Shown here piece by piece: positions 1 through 11,406 of a stretch of 64,000 bases of DNA. The notes beneath the pieces are model-generated. The model was not told the DNA's origin. It was given only the letters and a program-made list of their open reading frames with translations, and made no database searches. The stretch covers positions 229,582,765 through 229,646,764 of the forward strand of contig NC_079147.1 of assembly GCF_945859685.1 (NCBI RefSeq). Direction: 5' to 3'. Both the position numbers and the translations under genes were made by a program. The DNA comes from Eupeodes corollae (taxonomy: Eukaryota > Arthropoda > Insecta > Diptera > Syrphidae). Position 1 is the stretch's first letter; each line of letters begins with the position of its first letter.

Positions 1-1990
1 TGCTCTTATAAGAATAATTGTACAGATGTCATGTGGATTTAGCGAATTACTAAAAGTTAAAGAAGCCATTCCGTCATTTTAACTTCAGCAAAATCGTTTA
101 AAATAAGGTAAATCATATTTTCAGATTAGTAAATGGCTGAATATGGTTTCAACATTTTACTGAATTGTTTAAAATGTTGCGCCTATATATGAATGATTTC
201 TTTTAGTGTTTGGTTCTGTTTCATGGATAATCAAACATTTCAAGCAACTTTCATAGACAAACCATTTTTGGTAGAGAATTCTTGATTGCAGTTTTATAGC
301 TTTCTTTACCATTCGAAACAACAACCTTTCACATTAAATATTTGTAAAAATCATTTGATTCCTATTTTATGCGATAGATTAAACGAGTTTAACATAAGGC
401 TTGATAATTTGACAAAAATTCCTTTTACGCAAAACTTTAATTAAAATAACGATCAATAAATCAGACACTAGTGAATAGCTTTCTGTTGAATAAATATAAT
501 GCACGACTGGGTCGTCTGAACTTGCTCATGTATCTTAAGAGCCAGTTAAAAAACATTTCCCGTATTTTAAGATTTTGATTTCTCAAAAAACCTTAATTTT
601 TCAAAATATTATGCGAAAAATGTTAAAGTGTTTTTTTTATAACATTTTTTAATTTAAGTTTAAAAATATTTTTGGTAAGCAGTTAGTTAGAGCTTATTAA
701 TATATCTAACTTTAAAATTACTATTTTGTAAAAAAATTATGACCCATTTTCAAGAAATCGAATTTGGAGAAAAAATTATATTTTTTTGTTTTAATCAAAA
801 ATAAAAATAAAGACATTTTTGATATTAAAATATTATTGAGACAGTATTTTTCTCTGCACAAGCTCTTAGCAGAGAAAAATATTGAAATCGGTTAATTAGT
901 TCTTGAGAAAACTTTAAAACAAAATAAAGGTACAAATTTGTATATGGTCTACTATTATTTTTATTCTTAAAAAATATGAATACAAATCGGCTCAAAACCT
1001 TAATTTTCAAACTTGAAGATGGATGGAGGGAATCAGGGTACACATTTTTTTCGACTTCTCTATCATCGTAATGTCATGTGTGATTAAAATTCCGAGTTCG
1101 ATTTTTTTTACGAATGAAAAACTTGCCATATATTTCGCAACTAAAAATTATATACATTGATGCTGATATTTTGACACAAACAGGCTTGACTTGATATTAA
1201 AGTGCCAGTTATAGCTATCATTGGTTCTTATCATTGAACATTTTGTTTTAAAATGTAAAAGCGAAAGAAAGTAAAATATGTTATGTTTGGTAATAAAATT
1301 AATCTACAAAATTGGAGGTTTTTTGAATTAAAAAAATACTGAAGGAAAGCTTCTGGGTAAGAACTTTTACTTCAGTTTTTGATTTTGTAATAAAAATTCC
1401 GAACAAAACTGAAATTTTGGATTTTTTGATTTGTGCTGTTTATTACATCCCGATTTGTTATTTTAACAAAGGTTTACAAAATAATGAAGCAACAACATTG
1501 AAAAGTGCATATGAATAAAAAAAAAAAATAGACCTTAAACAAAACTTTGAAACTGTAGAGAACATGCCTGGATTGATATTGCATTGTTTTGGTAAAAAAA
1601 GGTAGGTATTTTTTATGTTGGAAGAGTTTTGATTGATATAAAGAAAACTTTTTTTAACTAATGAACGTCAAAGGATATGAAACTTATTGTAGGGCATTTC
1701 CGACTTTATATGCATGAAGAATTTTGTGCCCCCAAGTGATCTGGCGTTAATACAATAGCGGAAGCAGTTGCATTTTGAGGCTTTAAAATTTTGAATGCCA
1801 TACATGATATTTTAATAAAAAATAATTATTTGCAATAATACTATAACAAAAAGCTATTGAAAATTCAAGTTGTCCTCCAAAGGCTACCTAGAACCTTCCC
1901 TTCCGCTAATTAAACGTTTTTCTTTTTGAAAATAATCTGTACATTAGCAAAAATTAGTGCTAACTTTCTTGTTTTAAATACATTTTAATA
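1..1990. other. AT-rich stretch, no gene recognised
   Basis: Both strands are full of stops and homopolymer runs. No protein motif, RNA gene or paired terminal repeat was recognised. The part around 560-1150 has the look of a decayed dispersed repeat, with long A/T runs and a GAAATCGGTTAATTAGTTCT segment, but no second copy is in the window to prove it. Confidence 0.5.
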
Positions 1991-2024
1991 AATAAATAAA
2001 TACATTCGGAAGCACATGAGTTCG

Positions 2025-2215
2025 AAGGGAACAATGGTCTAGTGACTCTTAACAATTCCTGTGTGAGAGTCATATTAGAAATGGACCTACATTTGTATGC
2101 CGAATGCGAACGTCTAAAATGAAAAATCACTTTTTTGACAAAAATAAACCGTGAAAAAAGTTTACGTAGCACATTCAGGAATTGAATCCAAGACCACTAG
2201 CATCATGACAAAGGG
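2025..2215 (-). repeat. Diverged tRNA-derived SINE, copy 1
   Basis: Read on the - strand, this matches the copy at 3377-3655 in order and spacing. There is a tRNA-like head with a B-box-like TTCAATTCC, then a segment containing CGTGAAAAAA, then a body with ATTTTAGACG, and a tail carrying AATTGTTAAGAGTCAC. It is more decayed than the other copies. SINEs of this type are copied by LINE machinery after RNA polymerase III transcription; this copy shows no sign of being active. Confidence 0.5.
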
Positions 2216-2342
2216 TATTAAGAAATTATATTAGCTAAGGTTTTTTTTTAAATCGCTTTTCTTTGAACTGCAATAATTGTTCTATATTTTTAATTGTCTG
2301 GTGAATTAATACCAAACATATTATCAGAAACTAATTATAAGG

Positions 2343-3375
2343 GAATAGGCTGGGATGTGAACCACACTGCTAAATTCCCATCCCGCCTGTCGATTTGTAT
2401 TGCTTAAAATTTAGTAGGTTTTCTTGTTTTGCTAAAAAAGTCAGTTGAATTATTCTTAAAAACTTAAAAGTTACCAACAATATTTTGCATGTAATGCATT
2501 AGTTTGATTCCAAAATCCATTTTTTCTACCGAGACATTTCGTCGGAAACCCATTTTTACCAATTTTAGTAGCATTTCTTAAAAGTTTTTATTCCTTATAC
2601 ATATAAACATATACAAATTGGATGAATAAAATTATTTTGAAATTAATATTATCTTCTGCTCACGAAATATCGAGAACCGAACATCAAAATTTGCATAATA
2701 TTTTTTGTAGATTTTATTTTTTTATGAAAAAACGGATTTTTATACAAAATAAACTAAACGTCAAAAATAATATTTTCTGTGAGATAAAATAAGCTTGAAA
2801 CCAATAAATTTAAATTGTGAAAAGATATTTGAGTCGAAAATCAATTTTTACCAACTTTAAGTAATGTTTTTTTTTGCTTTTACTTTTTATAAAAAAAAAT
2901 GTCAATTCGATTTTTCTCAAAAATGTTTTCAGATGTTTGAAAACGTTATTCTTCGTTGCAAAAAATTATTTTGGAGTCTTTTTTTTCATAAAATATTCGA
3001 GGTGATAAATATTTTTTTTTCAGACTTTTTGATTTATAAAAAATACCGTTCATTTGATTTTTTTTTTTCAAAAATAAACCAGTTTTGTATCACGTTACAA
3101 TATATAATTTAAAATTTAATTCAAGTCTCTAGCGGTATTGGTTAGTGAGATATTTTGGGTTAACCAAAATGTTCACCTTTTTTTAAATTACTATGGTAAA
3201 AAAATCACCCACTCAATTTCTTTTGAGCGTCCTTTCTGAAGTCGCTATCTGTACTTGTTCTTGAGCTATGGACGATGAAAAAAAAACTTATATTTGAACT
3301 CTAGGGACCTTGAAACGTCGAGAAATGTCAAATTTTTCAATTCGACAAATCGGACCGATTATAATAATTTTCTAT
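2343..3375 (-). repeat. Modular AT-rich dispersed repeat, copy A
   Basis: This is the most complete copy of a non-coding family that recurs at 10330, 17440/20746, 33975, 47816 and 60230. On the - strand it begins near 3365 with GTCCGATTTGTCGAATTG and a CGACGTTTCAAGGTCCCTA box. It then has the segment CATAGCTCAAGAACAAG and ends near 2346 with a hairpin, GGGATG...CATCCC, followed by AGCC. Between these it is built from degenerate modules of roughly 130-190 bp, each carrying a CGAAAATCAATTTTTACCAA-like core. No coding capacity is seen. The class is unknown; a large non-autonomous DNA element is possible. Confidence 0.7.
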
Positions 3376-3376
3376 G

Positions 3377-3655
3377 GGAAGTTAAAAATCAATAAGGGGG
3401 GCAACAATCCGTAGCGACTCAGGGCCTTGTCACTTACAACTCTCAACCATTCCTTAGCAGGGAGCTACAATTTAAATGCCAAATCTGAACGGCTAATATG
3501 AGAAACCTCTTTTCATAAAAAGAACAACTTTAGTAAATAAACAAGAGGCAGTACCCGTGAAAAAATCTTATAGTTGGCTCAAGTAGGAATTGAACACAAG
3601 AGCCTTGGCATCATAGTCCTTGGCACAAAGCACCACCTCAAGGATATTTTATATT
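3377..3655 (-). repeat. tRNA-derived SINE, copy 2
   Basis: On the - strand the order is a tRNA-like head (GGTGGTGCTTTGTGCCAAGG as A-box region, TGTTCAATTCC as B-box), then TTTTTTCACGGGTACTGCCTC, then TTAGCCGTTCAGATTTGGCA. Next come GGAATGGTTGAGAGTTGTAA and a tail with GGATTGTTGCCCCCC. The body matches 16015-16190, and copy 1 at 2025 shares the head and middle. The copy abuts modular repeat copy A. The SINE class is inferred from the pol III box-like motifs and composite layout. Confidence 0.65.
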
Positions 3656-3659
3656 AAAA

Positions 3660-5795
3660 GCAAATTATAGAAGACATTAGTCCACTTTTTACTACAGTTG
3701 TCTTGATTGGAAGGCATTTTTTTTGGCAAGAAGCCAAGCTTTAACTTTAACTTTGTCCCATCAAAAACAATCATTGGAAATCATTTGAGTGTTCTGTTTT
3801 TGTAATTGTTGATAACCGTGGTTAGTAAAAGAAATGTTTCGGGGATAAACTATTTAATTGAACAATATAACGATGTTAAAAAAACGAAGATTAAATTTAG
3901 AGTAAAAAATATCTATGACAATATTATTTAGAAATCAAAATAGCTTATAGATAAAAATAAGTTGTGAAAGTGAAAAGTAGTTTAAGTTAAAGTATTTTTA
4001 CATATAACTAACAGTGATCATTAAAAATTTCTTTAATCATAGCTAGCATTTCAAAGAATAGTTCAGAAATCAAATCTTAAGAAAATCTGAATCTCATAAA
4101 TTTGACAACAAAAACGTGCAATTTGTAGAAAATATTTTGTTTATATTTCACAGATCACACAAAAAATTGAAAGCATTGCAATGCCTACTTGAAATATTTG
4201 ACTTACTTCTTTTCAACTTCGTTGTTAATTTGTTAAGAACCTTCCAAGATAAAATTGTGCATCTACATAATACTCGTATGTATACGAACGTTAAACAGAA
4301 TTAACAATCAATTATTTAATGTTTTGAATTTGTAATTTTAAAATGTACTCATTATCTTCTTACCACATGTTGCACAATTATTTATATCGTTAGTGTTTTT
4401 CTCCGAACCGAAAATTGTCATTCGAATTTTATTTGTTTTTTTTTTAATTTTTTTTATACAAAAATATGACAGAGGGTTGATGATTTATTTTCAAAAATTG
4501 GCTCATATCTTTTATTTCATAGAATCTTCTTCCCATTTAATTGAAGATGTCAAGTAGCGACCATTTCCCGCACCATATTTAGTGGAAAATAATTTTATTA
4601 AAAGGATATCGTAATTCATCTTCTCTGCTTTTTTATTTTATTTATGTATTTCACTTACTCAATGCTGTTTATATTTTGAATACTTTAGGTACAAGGACTA
4701 TGGGAGGGAGCAACAGTGGTTCCTTTCAATTACAGAAAGTAGATTTTTATTTTATTTATTTTCTTTTTTATATCCTAGCTTGACTTAACAAGTCATTATA
4801 TCCTCTTACAAAACGAATGTTCTTTCAGCATGTTTTTGTTTGTTGTGAATGTGTTTTGCAAAGAAACAGAACCTAAACTAAAAATACATATAATAATTTT
4901 TTTTGAAACGCGTGTTTTTAGTTCCTTGTTGCTTTTTCATGCTTGCATGTCGTCAGATATTTATCTTTAAGCTCTAGTTATTGAAAAATATATACAAAGG
5001 ACGTTAAAAGTTGGGTGAAGTTTTACAATTAACGACACAAAAGTTAAATCATATCCTTGAAATAGATGCGTGATGGTAGAGAAGAGGTGTAGCTTAAGTA
5101 AAGCCATTTTATTTGAAATGCAAAGGTTTAAGCTCTCTTTCTACAAAACATATGATAAAAACGAGACAAAAAAGAAAAAAGAAAACAGATTTAATTTAAT
5201 TAATATAAGAAAGAAAATTATTAGTATAATGATGATAACCACGCGCCCCTAACTATATGTGTACTTTGCATGACATTTTAGGTTTTAATGTCAGATAACC
5301 ACATCGTGAGTTAGGTTTCAAATTAATACTCTCGTACATATGCATACGCAGCTATCTAATTATACAAAGCGATAAGGTGCACCTTTTTCGGTATCTAGTT
5401 AAATAAGTCCACTATGATTAACTTTTATTGCTAGAAAAGAGTGTTTTTTCTTCTTTTAAAATAGTACACCATTAAATGAATGTAAACCATAAAAGATGAA
5501 TGAAAGACCTTACAATATTCTAAGATTGTCAGATAAGGGAATTGACCTTAATGTCTTACAAAAGTGTGGACTTACTATTTTGGTCACATTATTACCAAAA
5601 TCGTCATTATTAGGCATTGTCAGATGGCGGTTGAAACTTGAAGGTGTACTTTTTTTAGGCATCTGAGCATTGCTAGCAATTTTCTCGCCGTATCATTAGT
5701 TTAATAAAAGATGATTTTTTAAAAACTATAGGAAAGTTTAAAAAAAAAACACATACAATTCAGAAAAATGCATGAATTTTTATTTGAATCGAAAG
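3660..5795. other. No gene recognised
   Basis: AT-rich non-coding sequence. Short open frames (for example 4116-4304 and 5070-5252, + strand) have no recognisable motif and base composition typical of chance. No paired terminal repeats were found. One TACTCGTA word lies at 4271. Confidence 0.5.
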
Positions 5796-5796
5796 G

Positions 5797-6125
5797 TCAA
5801 TGCTTGAAAATTATTTCATGCAAATTTTGATTGCGACTCAAAAGGTCCATGCGCTTAGTCCAATTTTTGTATACTCTTTCTAATATATGGGCCGGTATCT
5901 TACGAACGAATGCTTCAAGGTTGTCTTCCAATGCGTCAATTGAAGCAGGCTTTAACATAGCCCCACAAAAAAAGTCTAAAGGCGTTAAATCGCACGATAT
6001 AGGCCAATTGACCGGTCCCGAACGTGAAATTAAATGTTCACCGAACTTGGTGCTCAATAAGTTCATTGTTGCGAGTGCTGTATATGGCATGTAGGACCGT
6101 CTTGTTGAAACCACATATCATGCAA
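5797..6125 (-). pseudogene. Mariner-type (DD41D) transposase C-terminal relic
   Basis: The - strand gives a catalytic-region WFQQDGPTCH at about 6098-6113. After a frame change it continues ATMNLLSTKFGEHLISRSGP, SCDLTPLDFF, an in-frame loss of several residues, then ERVYKNWTKRMD and a stop at 5797 after EIIFKH. In related sequences, and in the copy at 51880, the second and third acidic residues lie 41 residues apart. That spacing fits the DD41D (rosa-like) family of Tc1/mariner transposases, which cut and paste DNA at TA. The N-terminal two thirds are absent. The relic is clearly dead. Confidence 0.8.
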
Positions 6126-6265
6126 GTCAAGCTCTTACATTTTGGGCAAACAAAAGTTGGATATCATCACCATTTTTTGTAATATTTACCTTTAAACGCG
6201 TTTTCTAACTAAAGAAGACATCCTAAATCTGCAGACCGTTACTTATTCATCAAGCAGCTCGCTAG

Positions 6266-6405
6266 GGTTAGACACAAGCTTTATTCAACAAAAAAATTTC
6301 GATTTTTACAGTCTTTTTTGGATTGAAAGCATGGTCAAAAAACATTTTCAAATCGCTGCCATTTTGTGAAAATTTCAAGTATTCAAAAAAACTTGTGTCT
6401 AGACC
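6266..6405. repeat. Short inverted-repeat (hairpin/MITE-like) unit
   Basis: GGTTAGACACAAG at 6266-6278 is matched in inverse at 6392-6405 by CTTGTGTCTAGACC, with one single-base indel. The two arms enclose about 113 bp with no coding sequence. It could be a small MITE or a fortuitous palindrome; no second copy is present in the window. Confidence 0.4.
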
Positions 6406-6409
6406 TAAT

Positions 6410-7330
6410 CAACGTTCTAAAAATTAAGTTCAACAATTTTTTTTGGTTCAAGGTTCAGAAGCTGAGATTTCGTACCATCCGTTCTACTCCGTCGCCGCGT
6501 TAAGGGAAAATTAAAATTTGATTTAAATTCATCCTTTTTTTGTTTTTCATTAAAGTTCATGAATTGATTAATCAAATAAGAAAAAAGTGTTCAAATATCA
6601 TGTAGTAGTTTTTTTGCAATCCATCCTTGAATAATACGCCAGAAAATTGAGCGCGAAGGTTGTAGACGACCCCTTAAGTCAGGGTTTTGAAAAACACCTC
6701 TCTTAAAATTTAACATATAACATAATACTGTATTTAACGTTAGAAGGTTAAATATAGTTATGATTAATCATGTTATGATTTCATTGTTTCGAAAAATACG
6801 TTTTAGAGTAAATTTTTTGCTCTGATTCTGATTTTGAAAACTTATATGATGATCCTTTTTGTATGAAGAATTCTTTATATGAACAAAAAAGCATTTAAAC
6901 ATAAATGCTATAGCGTTCCTTTTTACGGAGGACAAATAAAGCCTTACAACTAATGAGAATTTTTTGAAAAATAATTAAGATTCTGAAAATATTTACAGAG
7001 AATTATAGTTTTGAAAAATCATGAAGAATTTATTAAAAATTCATAATTTAAGATGGTCAAAAAATTAAGATTAAAATCTTCTTATGCGCCCAAAAAATTA
7101 AAACCATTGAAACAATTGTTGAATTATTGTAACTATAAATTTTGTATAGGATTTTAAGAAAATATTATTTTTAATTTAAATTTTAATCCTTGAAAATTTC
7201 CATCAGCTTGGGGGTGATCACTGATAACTTGTTTTTTATAATAATTCACAGGTATTTAAAGGATTATCAATACGCTAAATATAGGAAAATAAGGAAGGAT
7301 TTAAAACGAGATACCAGTGCACATGCAAAT
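6410..7330. other. No gene recognised
   Basis: AT-rich sequence without a supported coding frame or paired repeat. The open frame at 7190-7423 (+) overlaps the antisense tail of the LINE fragment and is not credible as a gene. Confidence 0.5.
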
Positions 7331-7339
7331 TCTGAACAT

Positions 7340-7848
7340 CAAAATTGGAGGGAAAAACAGAATTGGCCAAAGCATTCCACATTCTTTTTGATGAGAGGTT
7401 ATAAAAAGAATCTCTTTACTTGACAGTACGTTTGAAATTGAACTCAAGGTTAAACGGATGAGCATTCCTGGAAGTGCGAGTATTACGGCTAAATTGTTTG
7501 AGAAGAAGACCAGAAAGGGTAAAAAACTTCATGCACTGTCGCATCGCAGTCTGTCGGAGAAATCCGAAGCACCTACCAGCATTTTTGGCGATATCGAATA
7601 TGTGATTATTTCATAAGAGGTGATCTATGATATAGACATACTGAGTATTGAAAGTTGATTATTTTCCTGGATTGCAAGTGCCACTAGTGTATATCGGCCT
7701 TGGGGGTGGCTAACTCTTTAACGACAAGAGACAGCATTGAGTCGAAGCAATAAATTCTACATGGTTAGATAATAAATTCTCCATTACTATCGAGATCGGA
7801 ATTTAATGAGTTTAACATAAGCTGCCTTGGAAGTTGCACATTCGAAGG
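7340..7848 (-). pseudogene. Jockey/CR1-type LINE, 3' fragment (copy 1)
   Basis: Antisense matches to the copies at 28385 and 46375 are seen in sequence. Shared blocks include GAGCATTCCTGGAAGTGCG (compare 46530), the AAGTGCCACTAGTGTATAT segment (compare 46973) and GGAATTTAATGAGTTTAAC (compare 47098). These correspond to the end of reverse transcriptase and the C-terminal region of ORF2. There are many small indels and no frame remains open. It stops abruptly where the Helitron begins (about 7850). Confidence 0.7.
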
Positions 7849-8139
7849 ACAAAATATATACATATAAATTTTGTGTCATGACATTTTCCGCCATGAACTC
7901 CTAAACTACTTAAGCGATTTTAATCAAAGTTGTACGCCGTGTGCAGTTTGATCCAACTTTGAATGGTAGCATAGCTGACATCTCAATTTATGTTCGCAAT
8001 ATTATTTAATTGCAAATCATTTGTCTATTATTTGACAGTCACAATTATCTGTCCAAACGTCTTTTAGAACAACAGCCGGCTACATCTGTTGATTGGATTG
8101 AGTAAGTCTTCAATAGATGGCACTATGTCAAACTTCCAA

Positions 8140-8560
8140 ACGTCATAGGACTATTGTGGCAGCCAAATATGTTGATGTTGACGAAACTAACTTCCAGAAA
8201 CAAGAATTGTTACCAGACGATCTGATGCCTTTTAAATCAAATCGATACTGTTGCTAATGAAAATGAAAGTTTAAATTTTCCAATGGAATATCACCACATA
8301 ATCTTCGATTAGAGATTGGTTCACCTATTATTCTCCTGTGTAATTTAAATCAACCTCAACTATTGTACGGTACACGTTTGGACATCAAAAAGATCACCGG
8401 AAATATTCTTGAAGCAACCATTGTATCCACGTATTCCTATGATACCGTCAGATTCTATCATACGCTTCAGAAGGCTACAATTTCAAATTCGCTTAGCTTT
8501 GCCACGTCTATAAAGAAGTCTCAAGACCCAACAATGCACAAAATTGAAATTAAAAGTATT
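8140..8560 (+). pseudogene. Helitron Rep/helicase, C-terminal helicase remnant
   Basis: Two frames together give PHNLRLEIGSPIILLCNLNQ, then PQLLYGTRLDIKKITGNILE, then RIPMIPSD and RFRRLQFQIRLA. A further frame gives a SFATSIKKSQ tail. These are the closing motifs of the PIF1-like helicase domain of Helitron RepHel proteins, which unwind DNA during rolling-circle transposition. The Rep nuclease and the Walker A region are missing. At least two frameshifts and several stops make it a relic. No other helicase segment was found in the window. Confidence 0.75.
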
Positions 8561-8835
8561 CATAATTCAGAACATTAAATATTATTGTATTATTATTGAT
8601 TAACTGTCACATCTTTTTAACTAATAACTTTGAAATATACGCATTTGTTACAAACTTGAATAGCAATAGTTATAAATATAAAATTTAATTCTTTTGCATT
8701 AATGTTAGCGTTTTATCAACTGTACGAAAATTTGTATCAATTGTATTTAAAGTCCTTTCCCTTCAAATCTCAAAACAGTTCATTTTTATACCAGCTTTTA
8801 AGTTTCCGTCTTTGTTCGTGAATAAACGTCTGTTA

Positions 8836-10067
8836 CATAGGAGCGTGGTCACTGTTACACGTTGATAACAAATCAGAGAGTACTGTTTCTTTTTCTATGA
8901 CAAAGAGGGCACCTCAGCCCTTCATGCTTTTTGTAAAAAGACAAATTTTGTCTTCAATTGAATGGTTTTTCGAAATGAGTGCTGTTTACGCCTCCGCTTT
9001 GAGGCAATTTTTCTATGTTTGCATGAAAAAGGACCCAAATTAAAGCAAACTGTGAAATATATGGAAAAGTTGAAGCAGTTCGTTAGCAAGTGGATAGATC
9101 GCTATAAAAAGGTAGGTAACGTTGATGATTTTCCTGATCGCGGAAGTGCAAGCAAAGTCTCAAAAAAAGACGAAAAAAAGATTCTCCCATTGTTCTCGAA
9201 AGATCCAACTTTGACTTCACGTGAAATTGCTGTGAAATTGAAAGCCAAAGGTGTTGACATATCTTACGAAATGATTAGCAGGCACTTCCTTGCCAATAAA
9301 CTGAAATATCGCAGTACTTTGGAAAAACCAATGTTGAGTGCAAAACACGTTGAAATACGAATGGAATGGGCAAAGGAAAACTTGGACCGCGATTGGAGAA
9401 ACGTAATTTTTTCTGATGAATCCTTCTTCTGGGCCTTTCCGAGTATCAAGCACTCCTGGACAACCTCCACCAGTAGGATGCTTTAACAGACTGTTAAACA
9501 CCCCGTCAAGGTCCCTGTTTGGGGGTGCTTCTCAAACAAAAGTTTCGGTAGTTTGTTTCCTATTTACCGAGAATTTAAATGCGGAAAAAATCAATAATAT
9601 ATATCAAAAGGTTTTGTTACCATCTGCTAAGCAATGGTATATCAAGAAAAATGAAAGCTGGATCCTTTCAGAGGAAAACGATCCAAAACATCGGAGTCGA
9701 GCGTGAAGCGAGTGGAAGTCGCAAAACGGGATTCTCACTTAAGATTGGGCATCTCAGTCACCGGATGCAAATCCCATAGAAAATGTGTGGACTCTGATGA
9801 AAATGCAGCTTTCGCAGATGCAAGCCATGTAATTTAGATAAAATTTCTCGACAAATTCGGAGTATTTGGAGGTCTTTTCCGGTAGAATATGCAGAAAAAC
9901 TAGTGGAAAGTATGCCCTGACGGTGCAAGGCCATAACTGACAATGCAAGAGATTGGACTTGCTACTGAGATATTTGCAGTTAGTATTGACGACCAAATTA
10001 TCAATAAATTTGCGAATTTTTGAAAAATCAATTGTTGTTTTTATTTAAAAGTGACTACACTCTTATG
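8836..10067 (+). mobile_element. Tc1-like DNA transposon, complete ends, dead
   Basis: The left end CATAGGAGCGTGGTCACT starts at 8836 after TA (8834-8835). The right end is its inverse with a few changes (AGTGACTACACTCTTATG), ending at 10067 before TA (10068-10069). The inverted repeats are about 21-25 bp. Tc1/mariner elements duplicate TA on insertion, which agrees. The length, 1232 bp, is normal for a single-gene Tc1 element. The element lies within the Helitron at 7850-10269, so it arrived later. Confidence 0.85.
8962..9800 (+). pseudogene. Tc1-like (DD34E) transposase, inactivated
   Basis: The open part (8962-9486) has an N-terminal helix-turn-helix region (KLKQFVSKWIDRYKKVGNV). It also has PTLTSREIAVKLKAKGVDIS and the first catalytic Asp in WRNVIFSDESFF (about residue 151). 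After a frameshift near 9470 the other frames carry HPVKVP, VLLPSAKQW and NESWILSEENDPKH. In-frame stops then separate this from DWASQSPDANPIENVW, where the final Glu is at 9779. The codon at the second catalytic position (9674) reads Glu rather than Asp, 34 residues before the final Glu. That spacing is the DD34E signature. The protein cannot be made intact. Confidence 0.85.
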
Positions 10068-10329
10068 TAACAAAAAATGTAATAAGGGGTAACTTTAGTA
10101 GAAAATCAGTCCTGAAGGTCACCATGTTTTTTTTTACAAATGGCATCTATGTAAAAAAGAATGGTGGTGCCCATGTCTGATGTTTTCCTACCGTTCCCCT
10201 TAAATAGCTCACAACAATGTAAAATGCAAAAAAACGTTAGCCACAGCAATGGGTGGCTGGGTCAGCTGGTATAACTACATACATATATGTATCTGTGAAT
10301 TACAAATAAAAAGTAGAATCACTGTTAAT

Positions 10330-11172
10330 TTTCCTTAGGAAGTAATTGCAATCTGTCCGATTTGTCGAATTGAAAAATTTGAGATTACCCGACGTTTCAA
10401 GGTCCCTAAGAGTCGAAATAAAAGATTTTTACAGAGTTGTCTGTGCGTGCGTGGGTGTGTACGTACGTTAATATATCCGTATGTTCACTACGTTTTTTCG
10501 TCGTCCATAGCTCAAGAAGTAGTAGAAATATTGACATCAAATACATTTTGTTATACAGATAATAATGCAGAAAGGACTCTCAAACAAATGAGTTTTTTTT
10601 TACCATGAAAATTTAAAAAAAGGTTAAAGTTTTCGTTAAACCTAAATATATCACGAACCAATAGCGCTATAGAGACTTGAATTAAATGTTGATACCAAAC
10701 AAATATATTTTTGGAAAAAAATGCAATACACGGATTTTTTGAATAAATCAAAAAACTGAAAATAAATACTTGTCACCTCGAATATTTTACGAACAATAAC
10801 TGATTTATCTTCAAAATAATTTTGTTCAACGAAGAATAACGTTTTTTAAAATTGACAATTTTGTTTACAAAAAATAAAAACCTTAAAAAATAAAACAATA
10901 CTAAAAATTGATTTTCGACTCAAATATCTCTTCAAAAATCAAAAAAAAATTGCCTTCAAACTATTTTTATCTCATAGAAAATAATGTTTTTGACATTCAG
11001 TTAATTTTGTATACAAATCCGACAGCCAGTTTTTTTAATACAAAATAAAAATCTACAAAAAATAGTACGCAAAATTGGTAAAAATTAATGTTCGGTTTTC
11101 GATATATCATGAATTAAAGAAGACATTGAGTTCAAATTAATTTCGTTCATTCAATTTGTATTTGTTTATATA
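10330..11172 (+). repeat. Modular AT-rich dispersed repeat, copy B (3' truncated)
   Basis: This starts with TTAGGAAGTAATTGCAATCT then GTCCGATTTGTCGAATTG. It includes the GT-rich run GTGCGTGCGTGGGTGTGTAC, CGTCGTCCATAGCTCAAG, CACGAACCAATAGCGCTATA and the modules with AAAATTGATTTTCGACTC. It stops after AATTTGTATTTGTTTATATA at 11172, about 250 bp before the end defined by copies C and D. No coding capacity. Confidence 0.7.
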
Positions 11173-11398
11173 CCAAACCAATGCTATTGCTGGTAGAGTT
11201 TTTTCAACAGAAGTTGTGGTGGGGACATTCATGATTACAGAATCTGATGAATGAGCTGCTGTTGGAATCAAAGTGATTTTTGAAACTTTTACTACCATCA
11301 ACGCAAAATAATAGATTCTGTAATAAATGTGATTAATAGCGAGTTTTAGCTTCACAAATCCGAGCATATCAACCTTATTTTTCAATTTTATGTTGATC
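11173..11398. other. Anonymous flank of the hAT insertion
   Basis: About 226 bp between repeat copy B and the hAT element. On the - strand an open frame runs through most of it and into the element, but it has no motif I recognise. Together with 13065 onward this is the pre-insertion target sequence. Confidence 0.4.
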
Positions 11399-11406
11399 CA
11401 CAGAAG

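Larger units (their letters stand above)
7850..10269 (+). mobile_element. Helitron (rolling-circle) element, decayed and interrupted
   Basis: The 5' part (about 7850-8000) resembles Helitron left ends: TATA-rich start, then TTTGTGTCATGACATTTTCC and CATGAACTCCTAAACTACTT. The 3' end is well formed: hairpin AGCCAC (10239-10244) / GTGGCT (10253-10258), then GGGTCAG and CTGG at 10266-10269 followed by T. This agrees with the CTRR-T rule for Helitron termini. A helicase remnant lies at 8140-8560. A 1.23-kb Tc1-like element (8836-10067) sits inside, so the Helitron part is only about 1.2 kb. The 5' terminal TC is not readable, so the left boundary is approximate. Confidence 0.7.

Noticed and set aside
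11137..11398. - strand frame next to the hAT element as an exon of a chemosensory receptor-like gene
   Set aside because: There are some hydrophobic stretches, but no receptor signature motif, and the frame continues into the transposon end. Not supportable.
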